A stretch of DNA of 64,000 nucleotides from Kribbella rubisoli. GTDB taxonomy: Bacteria; Actinomycetota; Actinomycetes; Propionibacteriales; Kribbellaceae. Shown here piece after piece: positions 49,639-58,150 of the stretch. The stretch spans positions 186,001 to 250,000 of the forward strand of contig NZ_SHKR01000015.1 in the NCBI RefSeq assembly GCF_004217145.1. The letters run 5' to 3'. The first letter of the stretch is position 1, and each line of letters opens with the position of its first letter. The translations under genes were made by a program, and so were the position numbers. Under the pieces are notes generated by a model, which made no database searches, was not told where the DNA came from, and saw only the letters and a list, made by a program, of their open reading frames with translations.

Positions 49639-49664
49639 GACAGCCCAAGCATGCCTCTTGTGAC
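49639..49664 (-). promoter_or_regulatory. ECF41-type promoter for haem peroxidase
   Basis: On the minus strand: GTCACA (complement of 49659-49664), 16 nt, TGTC (complement of 49639-49642), 35 nt before the peroxidase ATG. It lies in a 69-nt gap otherwise free of features. Confidence 0.75.
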
Positions 49665-49672
49665 CGGCGTAC

Positions 49673-51658
49673 TCAGCTGATGCGGGTCAGTCGGCCGTCG
49701 GGCAGGACGCGGATGGTAGTTTTGCGCGCGCCGACGGTCAGGTCGACGAAGAGCATCGTGCCGACCGTCCGGGTCTTGTAGGTGACCGTTTCGGTGGAGT
49801 TGGCGGGGACGATAGCGGAGAGGATGGTGGCGCTCGTCCCGTTGCGGCCGAACTTCACGACCGGGGCCGACTCACGGTGGAAGATGTCCGGGTAGTACCA
49901 GCCCTGCACCGGGTCCTGCTGGCCTTGGACCACCGTGATGCCGTCTTTGGGCGGCTGCTGTTTGTACGGGATCTGGAGCAGGTAGGTCTTGGACTTGTCG
50001 CCCGGCTTGGCTGCGATGGCCGTGGTGGGGGACTGGACCGTGACCTTCTGATCCGGCGCCAGATGCCATAGGGTCTCATAGCGTTGCGGGCCGACGGATT
50101 GCCCACGGTCCAGCGTGATGATCAGGTCGGGGTCCTTCAGGACGAGTACGTCGCGTTTGCGGGTCACGCCCGGCGCCGGGGAATCGGCCAGCGAGTACGA
50201 CTCTGCGGTCGGCGTGATCGATGCTTGCACCAACTGCGTCTCCACGGAGGCCATGTCGGCCGATGGGATCGTCATCACGTTGTGCGCGGCCGCGCTCTTC
50301 GACCACGCCTGCCATTTGTCGAGCTGGTAGCCCGAGTGCCCCGGGTCGATCAGCACGTCGCGGCCGTGCGACGAGTACGTGATCGACATGTGGTCGTCAT
50401 GACCGTGCAGCGTGCGCGCCACGCCGTACCGGATGCTGTACGTCGATTCCTGCGCGAACGGTCGCGTCTCGCCCCAGCCGGTCCGGCCGAAGATGTACCC
50501 CGCGTCGTACACCGCGATCCGCTTCGACGGCTTCGTCCCGCGCTTCCCGAGCGAGGCGACGTAGTCGAGCGGGGTGCCGGCCGCACCGGTCGGCTTCTGC
50601 GCCACGGCGTCACCGACCTGCTGCAGGTAACCGGTCGACTTGGTCGCGAGCGCCAGCCACTCCGAGAGCGCGGCCCGCCGCTGGGAGATCACCGGTCCGG
50701 GGTTCGAACCGCACCGCTGCAAGGCCGTGGTCGCCCGGCCCCACAACAGGTAGTTGAACATCGCGTACCCGACCGACTGCTCATTCGTCGAGCCTTGCGT
50801 GTCGATCGCGGTGGTGATCGCCTCGGTCAGCCTGTTGACCGCGAGCGTCTTCAACTCCGGCCGCTTCAGCGTGCACCCGACCCCGAACAGCGCGATGCTC
50901 TCGTCGGTCCCGTGGTTCGACATGCCACTGAAGTTCACGATCATGAACTGCGCATGGTCGATCAGGGCCTTGTCGAGCCACGCGTACTGCGCGGGCAGCG
51001 TGCGGACATGCATCCCGGTAAGAACTGCCTGGCGCGCGCACAGCAACACGTTGGTGCGGTGCATCGTGGCCTCCCAAGCGCCGACGTCGCCCTTCCACGA
51101 GTACGGGTTGTCCTGCACCCAGTCGTGGATGATCGCCATCGTGTGCGCGAGCACCTTCCGGTCGCCGCGTTGCCCGGCCTCGATGCCTGCACCCAGCCAG
51201 CGCAACGAATGCAGCCACATGTACCAGCTCGGCTTCTTGTACGGATCCGAGCGCCAGTTGATATCGCCGTTCCCGTTGCCGACCTTGTACGGCGGATCGT
51301 CGCCCCAGGAGAACGTGTCGTTCATCAGCATCGCCACCGGGACCTGGATGCCGCTGTACCCGGGGCACTCGTACGTGCCGGTGTTGGCGACCGGCGTCGC
51401 AGGCGGGGGAGTGGCCGGCGTGTCGACGCCAGGGAGCGGCTCCTCGGTCGAATCCGGGAGGGTGGGCTTCGGGCTCGGCGCACTGGACTTCGCCCGGGTC
51501 GGCGTCGGCGAGCCGCTGGCCACAACCGGCGTACTGCGGTCACGGGTCCCGGGCATCAGCACGAAGACGGCACCGGCGAACGCGACGGCACACACCAGGA
51601 CGCAGGCAAGCGTCAGCGCGACGGTCGTGCTCAACCGCCTTTTGCGCTGCGACGCCAC
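49673..51658 (-). CDS. Membrane-anchored heparinase II/III family protein
   Basis: The 661-residue protein has an N-terminal membrane anchor (about 11-35), a Pro/Ser/Thr-rich linker (about 42-92), an (alpha/alpha)n toroid with NFSGMSNHGTDES (242-254; Asn and His expected at the active site) and a beta-sandwich C-terminal domain containing DDHMSITYSSHGRDVL and DPGHSGY. This matches polysaccharide lyases acting on uronic-acid glycans or bacterial exopolysaccharide. It would face outside. The GTG start has GGGAGGGGG upstream. It is monocistronic as far as the sequence shows. Confidence 0.9.
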   Translation of the reverse strand: MASQRKRRLSTTVALTLACVLVCAVAFAGAVFVLMPGTRDRSTPVVASGSPTPTRAKSSAPSPKPTLPDSTEEPLPGVDTPATPPPATPVANTGTYECPGYSGIQVPVAMLMNDTFSWGDDPPYKVGNGNGDINWRSDPYKKPSWYMWLHSLRWLGAGIEAGQRGDRKVLAHTMAIIHDWVQDNPYSWKGDVGAWEATMHRTNVLLCARQAVLTGMHVRTLPAQYAWLDKALIDHAQFMIVNFSGMSNHGTDESIALFGVGCTLKRPELKTLAVNRLTEAITTAIDTQGSTNEQSVGYAMFNYLLWGRATTALQRCGSNPGPVISQRRAALSEWLALATKSTGYLQQVGDAVAQKPTGAAGTPLDYVASLGKRGTKPSKRIAVYDAGYIFGRTGWGETRPFAQESTYSIRYGVARTLHGHDDHMSITYSSHGRDVLIDPGHSGYQLDKWQAWSKSAAAHNVMTIPSADMASVETQLVQASITPTAESYSLADSPAPGVTRKRDVLVLKDPDLIITLDRGQSVGPQRYETLWHLAPDQKVTVQSPTTAIAAKPGDKSKTYLLQIPYKQQPPKDGITVVQGQQDPVQGWYYPDIFHRESAPVVKFGRNGTSATILSAIVPANSTETVTYKTRTVGTMLFVDLTVGARKTTIRVLPDGRLTRIS

Positions 51659-51803
51659 TCGCGCCCCCTCCCGGCCCGGCTCTCACCAAGCAAGACGCTC
51701 CGACTCGCGCGATTCGTTGCGTCCAGCCCCAGTTCAATCGATTGCAGCCCGGACGAGCGATTTGTTCAAGATCCGTCACCGCATCGTGAGGAAGGTTACC
51801 GGC

Positions 51804-51851
51804 ATGACCGAAATTGCCTGCTGCAGCGCGCTGAGCCAGCGGCGTGGGTGA
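51804..51851 (+). CDS. Possible 15-residue peptide MTEIACCSALSQRRG
   Basis: In the 332-nt gap between the heparinase-like and MFS genes, an ATG with GAGGAAGG upstream opens a 15-codon frame with a CC pair. Six nucleotides after its stop begins an 18-codon frame (51857-51910, MDPDPTVLAIAQLKTNR) with a weak ribosome site. Neither matches a leader peptide I know. Nothing else is evident in 51659-51990. Confidence 0.22.
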   Translation: MTEIACCSALSQRRG

Positions 51852-51990
51852 TCGGAATGGATCCGGACCCCACCGTTCTCGCAATCGCACAGCTCAAGAC
51901 CAACCGCTGACCGGACCCTCGTAGCAGGCGTAGCCGGCGCGAGTCACGAACCGCATGCGCCTGAGCGTACGACGCCTCGTGCGCCTGAGG

Positions 51991-53361
51991 TCACGCCGAA
52001 GGGACGGGGACGCGGGTGCGGCGGATCGTGGCCGCGAAGGCAGTGACGCCGAGGCCGATGATGCTGGCGCCGGCGGCGACGATCGTGCAGGTGATGAAGC
52101 CGGTGCGGAGGTTGTGGGCTGTGCCCAGCAAAGGGCCGAAGGTGGCTACGCCGATCGCGCCGCCGATCTGACGGGAGGTGTTGAAGGCGGCCGAGGCGGC
52201 GCCGTGGAGGTCAGGTTCTACGGCGGCGATGGATTGCGCGGTCATGGTGGGGACGAGGAGGCCGGAGCTGAAGCCGATCGGGACGAGGGCGAGGACCATC
52301 GGCCAGACGGCGGACGACGTACTGGCCCAGGCGAGCCCGAGGAGGGCGAGGGTGAGGACGGCCTGGCCGATGGCAAGTACGGCGGGGCGGCCGAGGCGAC
52401 GGGTGAGCGGCGCGGAGCATAGGTTGGCGATCGAGATCAGGCCGGTCAGCGGCAGGAACAGGAGGCCGGTGACCAGAGGGCTGAGGCCGCGGCCCTGCTG
52501 GAGCAGGAGGCTCATCGTGAACAGCACGCCGTAGAACGCGAAGTTGAGCAGCGTGCCCTGCGCGGCGGCGGCCGCGAAGCCGCGGTCGGCGTACAGCTTG
52601 AGCGGCAGCAACGGCGCCCCGACGGAACGCTCCACGAAGATGAACGCGACCAGCCCGGCGACAGTCAGCGCGACGGCGCCCAACACCGCCGGATCGAGCC
52701 AGCCACGCGTCGGCGCCTCGATCAACGCGAACACCAGTCCACCGATGAACGCAGTAGCGGTCCCCATCCCGGCAAGATCCAGCCTGCGAGCCCGGCGTAC
52801 GACGGACGGCATCGAGCGCACCGCCCAGATCGCGGCCGGGATGCCGATCACCACGTTGACGGCGAAGACCGCTCGCCAGTTCGCGAGCGCGACCAGGCCG
52901 CCGCCCAGGAGAGGACCGGCCGCCATCCCAGCACCACCCGCCGCGGCCCACCAGCTGACCAGGCGGTGCCGGCTGTGCTCGTCGGTTGCCGACGCGGTCG
53001 CGAGGATGAGCGCGCTCGGCAGCAGCAGCGCCGAGCCCGCGCCCTGCACGAGCCGGGCGAGGTTGAGCATCAGCATCGAGCCGGCCACCGCGCACACCGC
53101 GGACGACAAGGTGAACACCACGAGCCCGGTCAGGAACGCCCGCTTCGCACCGAGCGTGTCGGCGATCGCCCCAGCCCCGAGCATCAGTGCTGCGAACGAC
53201 AGCGTGTAGGCGTTGAGCGACCACTCGAGCTCCGCGCGGGACGCGTTCAGGTGGGTGGCAAGCTGGGCGAGGGTGACGTTCACGATCGTGCTGTCGACGA
53301 AGACCATGAACGAGGCGATCAAGGCCAGCGCGACAACCGACCGACGGTGCTCGAAGGGCAT
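51991..53361 (-). CDS. MFS drug/proton antiporter (DHA2, EmrB/QacA-like)
   Basis: The 456-residue membrane protein begins with the DHA2 signature FMVFVDSTIVNVTLAQLATHL, followed by WSLNAYTLSFAALM and about fourteen hydrophobic segments. It would export drugs or metabolites with proton influx. The ATG has only a weak ribosome site (GTGAGTGGC). A palindrome at 53381-53400, 19 nt upstream of the start, suggests a dedicated repressor, which is not next to it. Confidence 0.91.
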   Translation of the reverse strand: MPFEHRRSVVALALIASFMVFVDSTIVNVTLAQLATHLNASRAELEWSLNAYTLSFAALMLGAGAIADTLGAKRAFLTGLVVFTLSSAVCAVAGSMLMLNLARLVQGAGSALLLPSALILATASATDEHSRHRLVSWWAAAGGAGMAAGPLLGGGLVALANWRAVFAVNVVIGIPAAIWAVRSMPSVVRRARRLDLAGMGTATAFIGGLVFALIEAPTRGWLDPAVLGAVALTVAGLVAFIFVERSVGAPLLPLKLYADRGFAAAAAQGTLLNFAFYGVLFTMSLLLQQGRGLSPLVTGLLFLPLTGLISIANLCSAPLTRRLGRPAVLAIGQAVLTLALLGLAWASTSSAVWPMVLALVPIGFSSGLLVPTMTAQSIAAVEPDLHGAASAAFNTSRQIGGAIGVATFGPLLGTAHNLRTGFITCTIVAAGASIIGLGVTAFAATIRRTRVPVPSA

Positions 53362-53380
53362 GCCACTCACCCTACGTCGC

Positions 53381-53400
53381 TGTTCGATACACGTCGAACA
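53381..53400. promoter_or_regulatory. Palindromic operator upstream of the MFS gene
   Basis: TGTTCGA and TCGAACA around TACACG, an inverted repeat with 7-bp arms in an AT-rich patch between the MFS gene and the alpha/beta hydrolase. The shape suits a TetR or MarR regulator. Confidence 0.55.
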
Positions 53401-53520
53401 ATTATCCGAGGGCCGGAATCCACACCGGCTCTCGCGGACCAGCATGCGGCGTGTGTTGGACGCGCAGGGTCCGGATCGTGTTCGCTTGGTTCGACGAGTG
53501 ACCAGATCCTGGAGGGGACC

Positions 53521-54321
53521 ATGAGCGAAGCCCGGCGGCCTGTTGTCTTTGTGCACGGATTGTGGCTGCATGCAACCAGCTGGGGACCCTGGATGGAGCT
53601 GTTCAGCGAGGCCGGCTACGACCCGGTCGCACCGGGCTGGCCGAACGAACCCGCCACTGTCGCCGAGGCGCGGCAGTCGCCCGAGCTGGTCGCGAACCTC
53701 AGCATCGAAGACGCGACGGACGGCTTCCGCAAGGTGATCGACGGCCTGCCGGCGAGCCCGGTGATCATCGGCCATTCCTTCGGCGGCCTGATCACCGAGA
53801 AGCTGCTCGGCGAGGGGTACGGCGTCGCCGGGGTCGCGATCGATCCCGCGCAGATCAAGGGCGTGCTGCCGCTGCCGTTCGCCCAGCTGCGCTCGGCCCT
53901 GCCGGCGCTCGGGAACCCGGCCAACCTGCACCGGGCGGTGTCGCTGACGGCGAAGGAGTTCCGTTACGGCTTCGGCAACGCGCTGCCCGAGGCGGAGTCG
54001 GACGAGCTGTACGAGAAGTGGGCCATCCCGTCACCCGCCCGCCCGATCTTCCAGGCCGCGGCGGCCAACTTCGTCATGCACTCGCAGGCAAAGGTCAACA
54101 CCGCGAACTCGACCCGCGGCCCGTTGCTGCTGATCTCCGGCGCCGAGGACCACACCGCACCCGCGGTGGTCACTCAGTCGACCCTGAAGCAGTACCGTGA
54201 CTCCACGGCGGTCACCGAGCTGCGCGCGTTCGAGGGGCGGGGACATTCGCTCGCGATCGACCACGGCTGGCGTGAGGTTGCCGACGCCGTCCTGGGCTGG
54301 TTGAAGGAGCAGGGTCTCTAG
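53521..54321 (+). CDS. Alpha/beta hydrolase
   Basis: A 266-residue hydrolase with HGLWLHATSW at the oxyanion region, nucleophile elbow GHSFGG (Ser about 82), Asp in SGAEDHTAP and His in GRGHSLAIDHGW. It resembles non-haem haloperoxidase/esterase-like enzymes. GGAGGGG precedes the ATG. The SDR gene follows 12 nt downstream, so they form an operon, possibly hydrolysing and then oxidising the same compound. Confidence 0.9.
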   Translation: MSEARRPVVFVHGLWLHATSWGPWMELFSEAGYDPVAPGWPNEPATVAEARQSPELVANLSIEDATDGFRKVIDGLPASPVIIGHSFGGLITEKLLGEGYGVAGVAIDPAQIKGVLPLPFAQLRSALPALGNPANLHRAVSLTAKEFRYGFGNALPEAESDELYEKWAIPSPARPIFQAAAANFVMHSQAKVNTANSTRGPLLLISGAEDHTAPAVVTQSTLKQYRDSTAVTELRAFEGRGHSLAIDHGWREVADAVLGWLKEQGL

Positions 54322-54333
54322 GAGGTACTGCGG

Positions 54334-55107
54334 ATGGATCTGCACCTGAGCGGCAAGACGGCAGTGGTCACGGGTGCCGGCCGGGGGATCGGGCTCGCGG
54401 TGACGCGGGCCCTCCTCGACGAAGGCGTGAAGGTGGTCGCGGGTTCGCGCACCATCGGCGCCGAGCTCGAAGGGCTACCGGTCGAGGCGTTCGCCGTCGA
54501 TCTCGGTACGACGGACGGTCCGGCGCAGCTCGTCGACGAGGCGATCACCAGGGCCGGCGGGTTCGACATCCTGGTGAACAACGTCGGTAGCGTGCACCCG
54601 CGCCCCGGCGGCTTCGCCTCCGTCACCGACGACGACTGGCTCGAGACGCTCAACCTCGACCTGATGTCAGCCGTCCGTACGACGCGCGCCGCGCTGCCGG
54701 TGCTGATCGAGCGGTCCGGCGTCATCGTCACGGTGTGCTCGGTCAACGCGACCCTGCCCGACCCGCTGGTGATCGACTACAGCGCCGCGAAGGCCGCCTG
54801 CCTCAGCTTCTTCAAGTCGCTGTCGAAGGAGCTCGGGCCGCAGGGCGTCCGCGTCAACACCGTCAGCCCCGGCCCGGTAGCGACCGACCTGTGGCTGGGC
54901 AAGGGCGGCGTCGCGGAGACCGTCGGCGGTGCGGTCGGGGCTGCACCGAAGGACATCGCCGCTCAGGCCGCGAAGGGCTCGGTCACCGGTCGCTTCACGC
55001 GTCCGGAGGAGGTCGCCGACCTGGTGGTGTTCCTGGCCAGCGACCGCGCCGGAAACCTGACCGGCGCCGACATCATCCTCGACGGAGGTTTGACACCGAC
55101 GATCTGA
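54334..55107 (+). CDS. Short-chain dehydrogenase/reductase
   Basis: A 257-residue classical SDR: TGAGRGIG (cofactor loop, about 14-21), NNVG, a catalytic Ser region CSVNA and YSAAK (Tyr and Lys of the active site), then NTVSPGPVATDL. Substrate unknown. It is coupled to the alpha/beta hydrolase gene and ends at a perfect hairpin. Confidence 0.92.
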   Translation: MDLHLSGKTAVVTGAGRGIGLAVTRALLDEGVKVVAGSRTIGAELEGLPVEAFAVDLGTTDGPAQLVDEAITRAGGFDILVNNVGSVHPRPGGFASVTDDDWLETLNLDLMSAVRTTRAALPVLIERSGVIVTVCSVNATLPDPLVIDYSAAKAACLSFFKSLSKELGPQGVRVNTVSPGPVATDLWLGKGGVAETVGGAVGAAPKDIAAQAAKGSVTGRFTRPEEVADLVVFLASDRAGNLTGADIILDGGLTPTI

Positions 55108-55108
55108 C

Positions 55109-55142
55109 CGATCCCGGCGCTGCAGGACCAGCGCCGGGATCG
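55109..55142. terminator. Bidirectional terminator hairpin
   Basis: CGATCCCGGCGCTG and CAGCGCCGGGATCG are perfect 14-bp arms around CAGGAC, between the convergent SDR and ABC ATPase genes. Confidence 0.9.
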
Positions 55143-55147
55143 AGCTG

Positions 55148-56179
55148 TCAGGCGGCGAAGCCCGGGTCGGGCTCGGCCACGTGGCAGGCTGCCTCGTGGT
55201 TCTCGCCCAGGCGACGGGGCAGCGGCGTCTCCACATGGCACCTGTCGATCGCCAACGGGCAGCGCCAGCGAAAGCGGCACCCCGGCGTCGGGTCGATGAC
55301 CTTCGGCGGCTCGCCCGTGTCACCCGCGATCCCCTCGGCGAGCGGCGCACGCGGATCCGGCACCGCACCGAGCAGCAGGTCCGTGTACGGGTGCTTCGGG
55401 TTCGCGAGCACCGCTTCCGTCGGACCGGACTCGACGATATGCCCGGCGTACATGATCATCAGCCGGTCCGCGACGTACCGCGCGCTGGCGATGTCGTGGG
55501 TGATGTAGAGGAACGAGACGCCTTCGGAGCTGCGCAGGTCGGCCATCAGGTTCAGCAGGCCGATCCGGATCGACACGTCGAGCATCGACACCGGCTCGTC
55601 GGCCAGGATCAGCTTCGGCTTGTGCGCGAGCGCCTGCGCGAACCCGATTCGTTGCCTCTGGCCACCACTCAGCTCGTACGGGTAGCGGTGCATGATGTCG
55701 CCGGCCGGAGTCAACCCGACCGCCTCGATCACCCGCGCGGCCTCCTCCTCGCGCTGCGGCCGGCTGAACTCGGGCCGGTGCAGCTTGAGGCTGCGCAGGA
55801 CGCCGTGGGACACCCGGAACGCAGGGTTCAGCGAGCTGAACGGGTCCTGGAAGACCATCGGTACGTCGCCGCGGTAGGACAACTGGTCCTTGCGGGACTT
55901 GAACGTCGACATCGCCCGGCCCTGGTAGAAGATCTCACCGCCGGTCGGCTTGTACACACCCGCGAGCAGCCGCGCGATCGTGCTCTTCCCGCTGCCGCTC
56001 TCACCGGCGAGCGCGACGATCTCCTGGCGCCCGATCGAGAGGTTCACGTCGTCGACCGCGTGCAGCATCTGCCGCGAGAAACCCCGCCCGACCTTGAAGT
56101 GCCGGGTCAGCTCCCGCGCCTCGATCACCGGCGCGGCGGCCGATTCGGTCACACCGGCCTCAACATCCAGCGACGTCAT
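55148..56179 (-). CDS. Peptide/oligosaccharide ABC transporter ATPase (DppF/OppF type)
   Basis: The 343-residue ATPase has Walker A GESGSGKS (about 59-66), the signature LSGGQRQR, Walker B LILADEP and the C-terminal domain of the oligopeptide group (PGCRFRWRCP with its Cys residues). It starts in a 4-nt overlap with the DppD-type gene and is the last gene of the importer operon. It pairs with the other ATPase to drive import. Confidence 0.93.
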   Translation of the reverse strand: MTSLDVEAGVTESAAAPVIEARELTRHFKVGRGFSRQMLHAVDDVNLSIGRQEIVALAGESGSGKSTIARLLAGVYKPTGGEIFYQGRAMSTFKSRKDQLSYRGDVPMVFQDPFSSLNPAFRVSHGVLRSLKLHRPEFSRPQREEEAARVIEAVGLTPAGDIMHRYPYELSGGQRQRIGFAQALAHKPKLILADEPVSMLDVSIRIGLLNLMADLRSSEGVSFLYITHDIASARYVADRLMIMYAGHIVESGPTEAVLANPKHPYTDLLLGAVPDPRAPLAEGIAGDTGEPPKVIDPTPGCRFRWRCPLAIDRCHVETPLPRRLGENHEAACHVAEPDPGFAA

Positions 56180-57153
56180 GACACCTCCCGGGCGGGCGCG
56201 ATCGACGGTGCGTGCAGTAGGCAACGAGATTGGACGGCGCCGACCTGATAGAGCTCCGGCTCGATCTTCGGGCAGTCCTCGAAGGCCTTCGGGCAGCGCG
56301 GCTGGAACCGGCAGCCCGGCGGCGGGTCGGCGAGGTTCGGCGGGCTGCCGGGGATGCCGGTCAGCGGCACCTTCGGCCCGCGGATCGACGGGAACGCGTC
56401 GAGCAGACCCTCGCTGTACGGGTGCGCCGGGTGATCGAAGACCGCGCGCGTCGCACCGAACTCGACCACCTGCCCGGCGTACATCACCACGAGCTTGTCG
56501 GAGAAGTGACTGACCAGCGACATGTCGTGGGTGACGAAGATGACCGCGAACCCGAGCTTGCGCTGCAGTTCCTTGATCTGCACCATCAGCGATCGCTGCG
56601 CGACCACGTCGAGCGCGGATGTCGGCTCGTCCATGATGATCAGGTCCGGCGTGAACAGCAGCGCCATCGCGATCATCGCCCGCTGCCGCATGCCGCCGCT
56701 CAACTGGTGCGGGTAGCTCTTCAGGTGGATCGGGTCGATGCCGACCAGCCGCAGTACCTCGGCCGGCCGGTTGTCGTCGACCACCTCGTCGTGGGCCATG
56801 ATCGTGTCCTGGAACTGCGCGCCGATGCTCTTCACCGGGTTCAGTGCGTTCATCGCGCTCTGCATCACCACGGAGAAGTCCCGCCACCGCATCGACGCGA
56901 GCTTCTTCTCGCTCATCGTGACCAGGTCCTGCCCGAAGAACTTCACGCTGCCGCCGGTGATCTCGGCCGGCGAACTCAGCAGGTGCGCGATCGCGAACAG
57001 CAGCGTCGACTTCCCGCAGCCTGATTCGCCGACGACGCCGACGAATTCACCTGCCTGTACGTCGAGATCCACATGGTCGACCGCGACGACCGGGTGTGCA
57101 CCGGTGTCGTACTCGACGGTGAGATCACGGACCTCAAGAAGCTGATCGGGCAC
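56176..57153 (-). CDS. Peptide/oligosaccharide ABC transporter ATPase (DppD/OppD type)
   Basis: The 325-residue ATPase shows Walker A GESGCGKS, signature LSGGMRQR, Walker B LIIMDEP and the C-terminal PGCRFQPRCP domain. GGAGG five bases before the GTG at 57153 supports that start; it overlaps the DppC-type permease gene by 20 nt. Confidence 0.93.
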   Translation of the reverse strand: MPDQLLEVRDLTVEYDTGAHPVVAVDHVDLDVQAGEFVGVVGESGCGKSTLLFAIAHLLSSPAEITGGSVKFFGQDLVTMSEKKLASMRWRDFSVVMQSAMNALNPVKSIGAQFQDTIMAHDEVVDDNRPAEVLRLVGIDPIHLKSYPHQLSGGMRQRAMIAMALLFTPDLIIMDEPTSALDVVAQRSLMVQIKELQRKLGFAVIFVTHDMSLVSHFSDKLVVMYAGQVVEFGATRAVFDHPAHPYSEGLLDAFPSIRGPKVPLTGIPGSPPNLADPPPGCRFQPRCPKAFEDCPKIEPELYQVGAVQSRCLLHAPSIAPAREVS

Positions 57154-58066
57154 GTCGCCTCCGAACCGGCCGCAGCGCGGGATTGCTGATCTCGTCGAAC
57201 GCATAGTTGAGCAGGGCAAAGGAAACACCGAGCAGCGCGACCGCCAGACCCGGCGACAACGCCCACGCGGGCAGGCCGTTGACCAGGGCGCCCTGGTTCT
57301 GGGCCCAGTAGAGCATCGTGCCCCAGCTCAGCGAGTTGGGATCGCCGAGGCCGAGGAACTGCAGGCCGGCGGCGGTGAGCACGGAGTACAGCGCGGCGCC
57401 GAGGAAGTTCGCGACGATCAGCGAAGTCATCGTCGGCAGTACCTCGACCACGATGATGTACGACGATCGCTCGCCGCGGACCCGCGCCGACTCGAGGAAG
57501 TCGCGGTTCCGCAGCGACAACGCCTGCGCCCGCATCTGTCTGGCGCCGTACGACCACCCGGTCAGGATCAGCACGACGATGATCACGGTCAGGTTGCCCT
57601 TACCGGCGTACGTCGCGAGCACGATGATCAGCGGGAACGTCGGGAGCACCAGGAAGATGTCGGTCAGCATCGACAGGCCGTCGTCGGCGAACCCGCCGAG
57701 ATAGGCGGCCGAGACGCCGATCAGCACGGACAGGATGGTGGCGCCGGCGCCGGCGACGACCGCGATCACCAGGGATTCCCGGGTGCTGTAGATCAGCTGT
57801 GCGTACACGTCCTGGCCGAGGCCGGTCGTGCCGAGCCAGTGCTGGCCGGACGGGGACTGCAGCGGCAGGTCGCCGATCGCCTGCGGATCGTGGTGCGCAC
57901 CCGGGACGAACAGTTGCGGGAACGCGGCGAGCAGGACGAACAGCACCAGCAGGCCGGCGCCGATCATGGCCTTGCGGTTGCGCATGATCGCGCGCAACAG
58001 TCCACCGCGCGGTCGGCGGGTGGCAGTCGTTGTCGGCGCGGCTGCGCCGGTGACGATTGCGCTCAT
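57134..58066 (-). CDS. Peptide/oligosaccharide ABC permease (DppC type)
   Basis: The 310-residue permease has an N-terminal RRPRGGLLRAIMRNRKAMIG region before the first membrane segment, the HWLGTTGLGQDV motif typical of DppC and about six membrane segments with the EAA-type loop near ESARVRGERS. Its start codon lies inside a predicted hairpin (58062-58099), which may dampen its translation. Confidence 0.92.
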   Translation of the reverse strand: MSAIVTGAAAPTTTATRRPRGGLLRAIMRNRKAMIGAGLLVLFVLLAAFPQLFVPGAHHDPQAIGDLPLQSPSGQHWLGTTGLGQDVYAQLIYSTRESLVIAVVAGAGATILSVLIGVSAAYLGGFADDGLSMLTDIFLVLPTFPLIIVLATYAGKGNLTVIIVVLILTGWSYGARQMRAQALSLRNRDFLESARVRGERSSYIIVVEVLPTMTSLIVANFLGAALYSVLTAAGLQFLGLGDPNSLSWGTMLYWAQNQGALVNGLPAWALSPGLAVALLGVSFALLNYAFDEISNPALRPVRRRRARSAS

Positions 58067-58099
58067 CGGCGTCCTCGCTTCGCTCCGGGCGCCGATGAG
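58062..58099 (-). promoter_or_regulatory. Hairpin sequestering the dppC start codon
   Basis: CTCATCGGCG (58062-58071) and CGCCGATGAG (58090-58099) are perfect 10-bp arms. In the mRNA, the ATG at 58066-58064 would be paired and the GAGG ribosome site would sit in the loop. Confidence 0.55.
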
Positions 58100-58140
58100 C
58101 GCGGGTCGCTACTGTGTTTGATGGTGATCTCGCTTCGCTC
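58074..58140. repeat. Pair of 12-bp direct repeats in the dppB-dppC gap
   Basis: CTCGCTTCGCTC occurs at 58074-58085 and 58129-58140. The first copy is the loop of the dppC start-codon hairpin. Function unknown; such CGCTTCGCTC words are common between genes of high-GC actinobacteria. Confidence 0.6.
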
Positions 58141-58150
58141 GCTCACGGGG

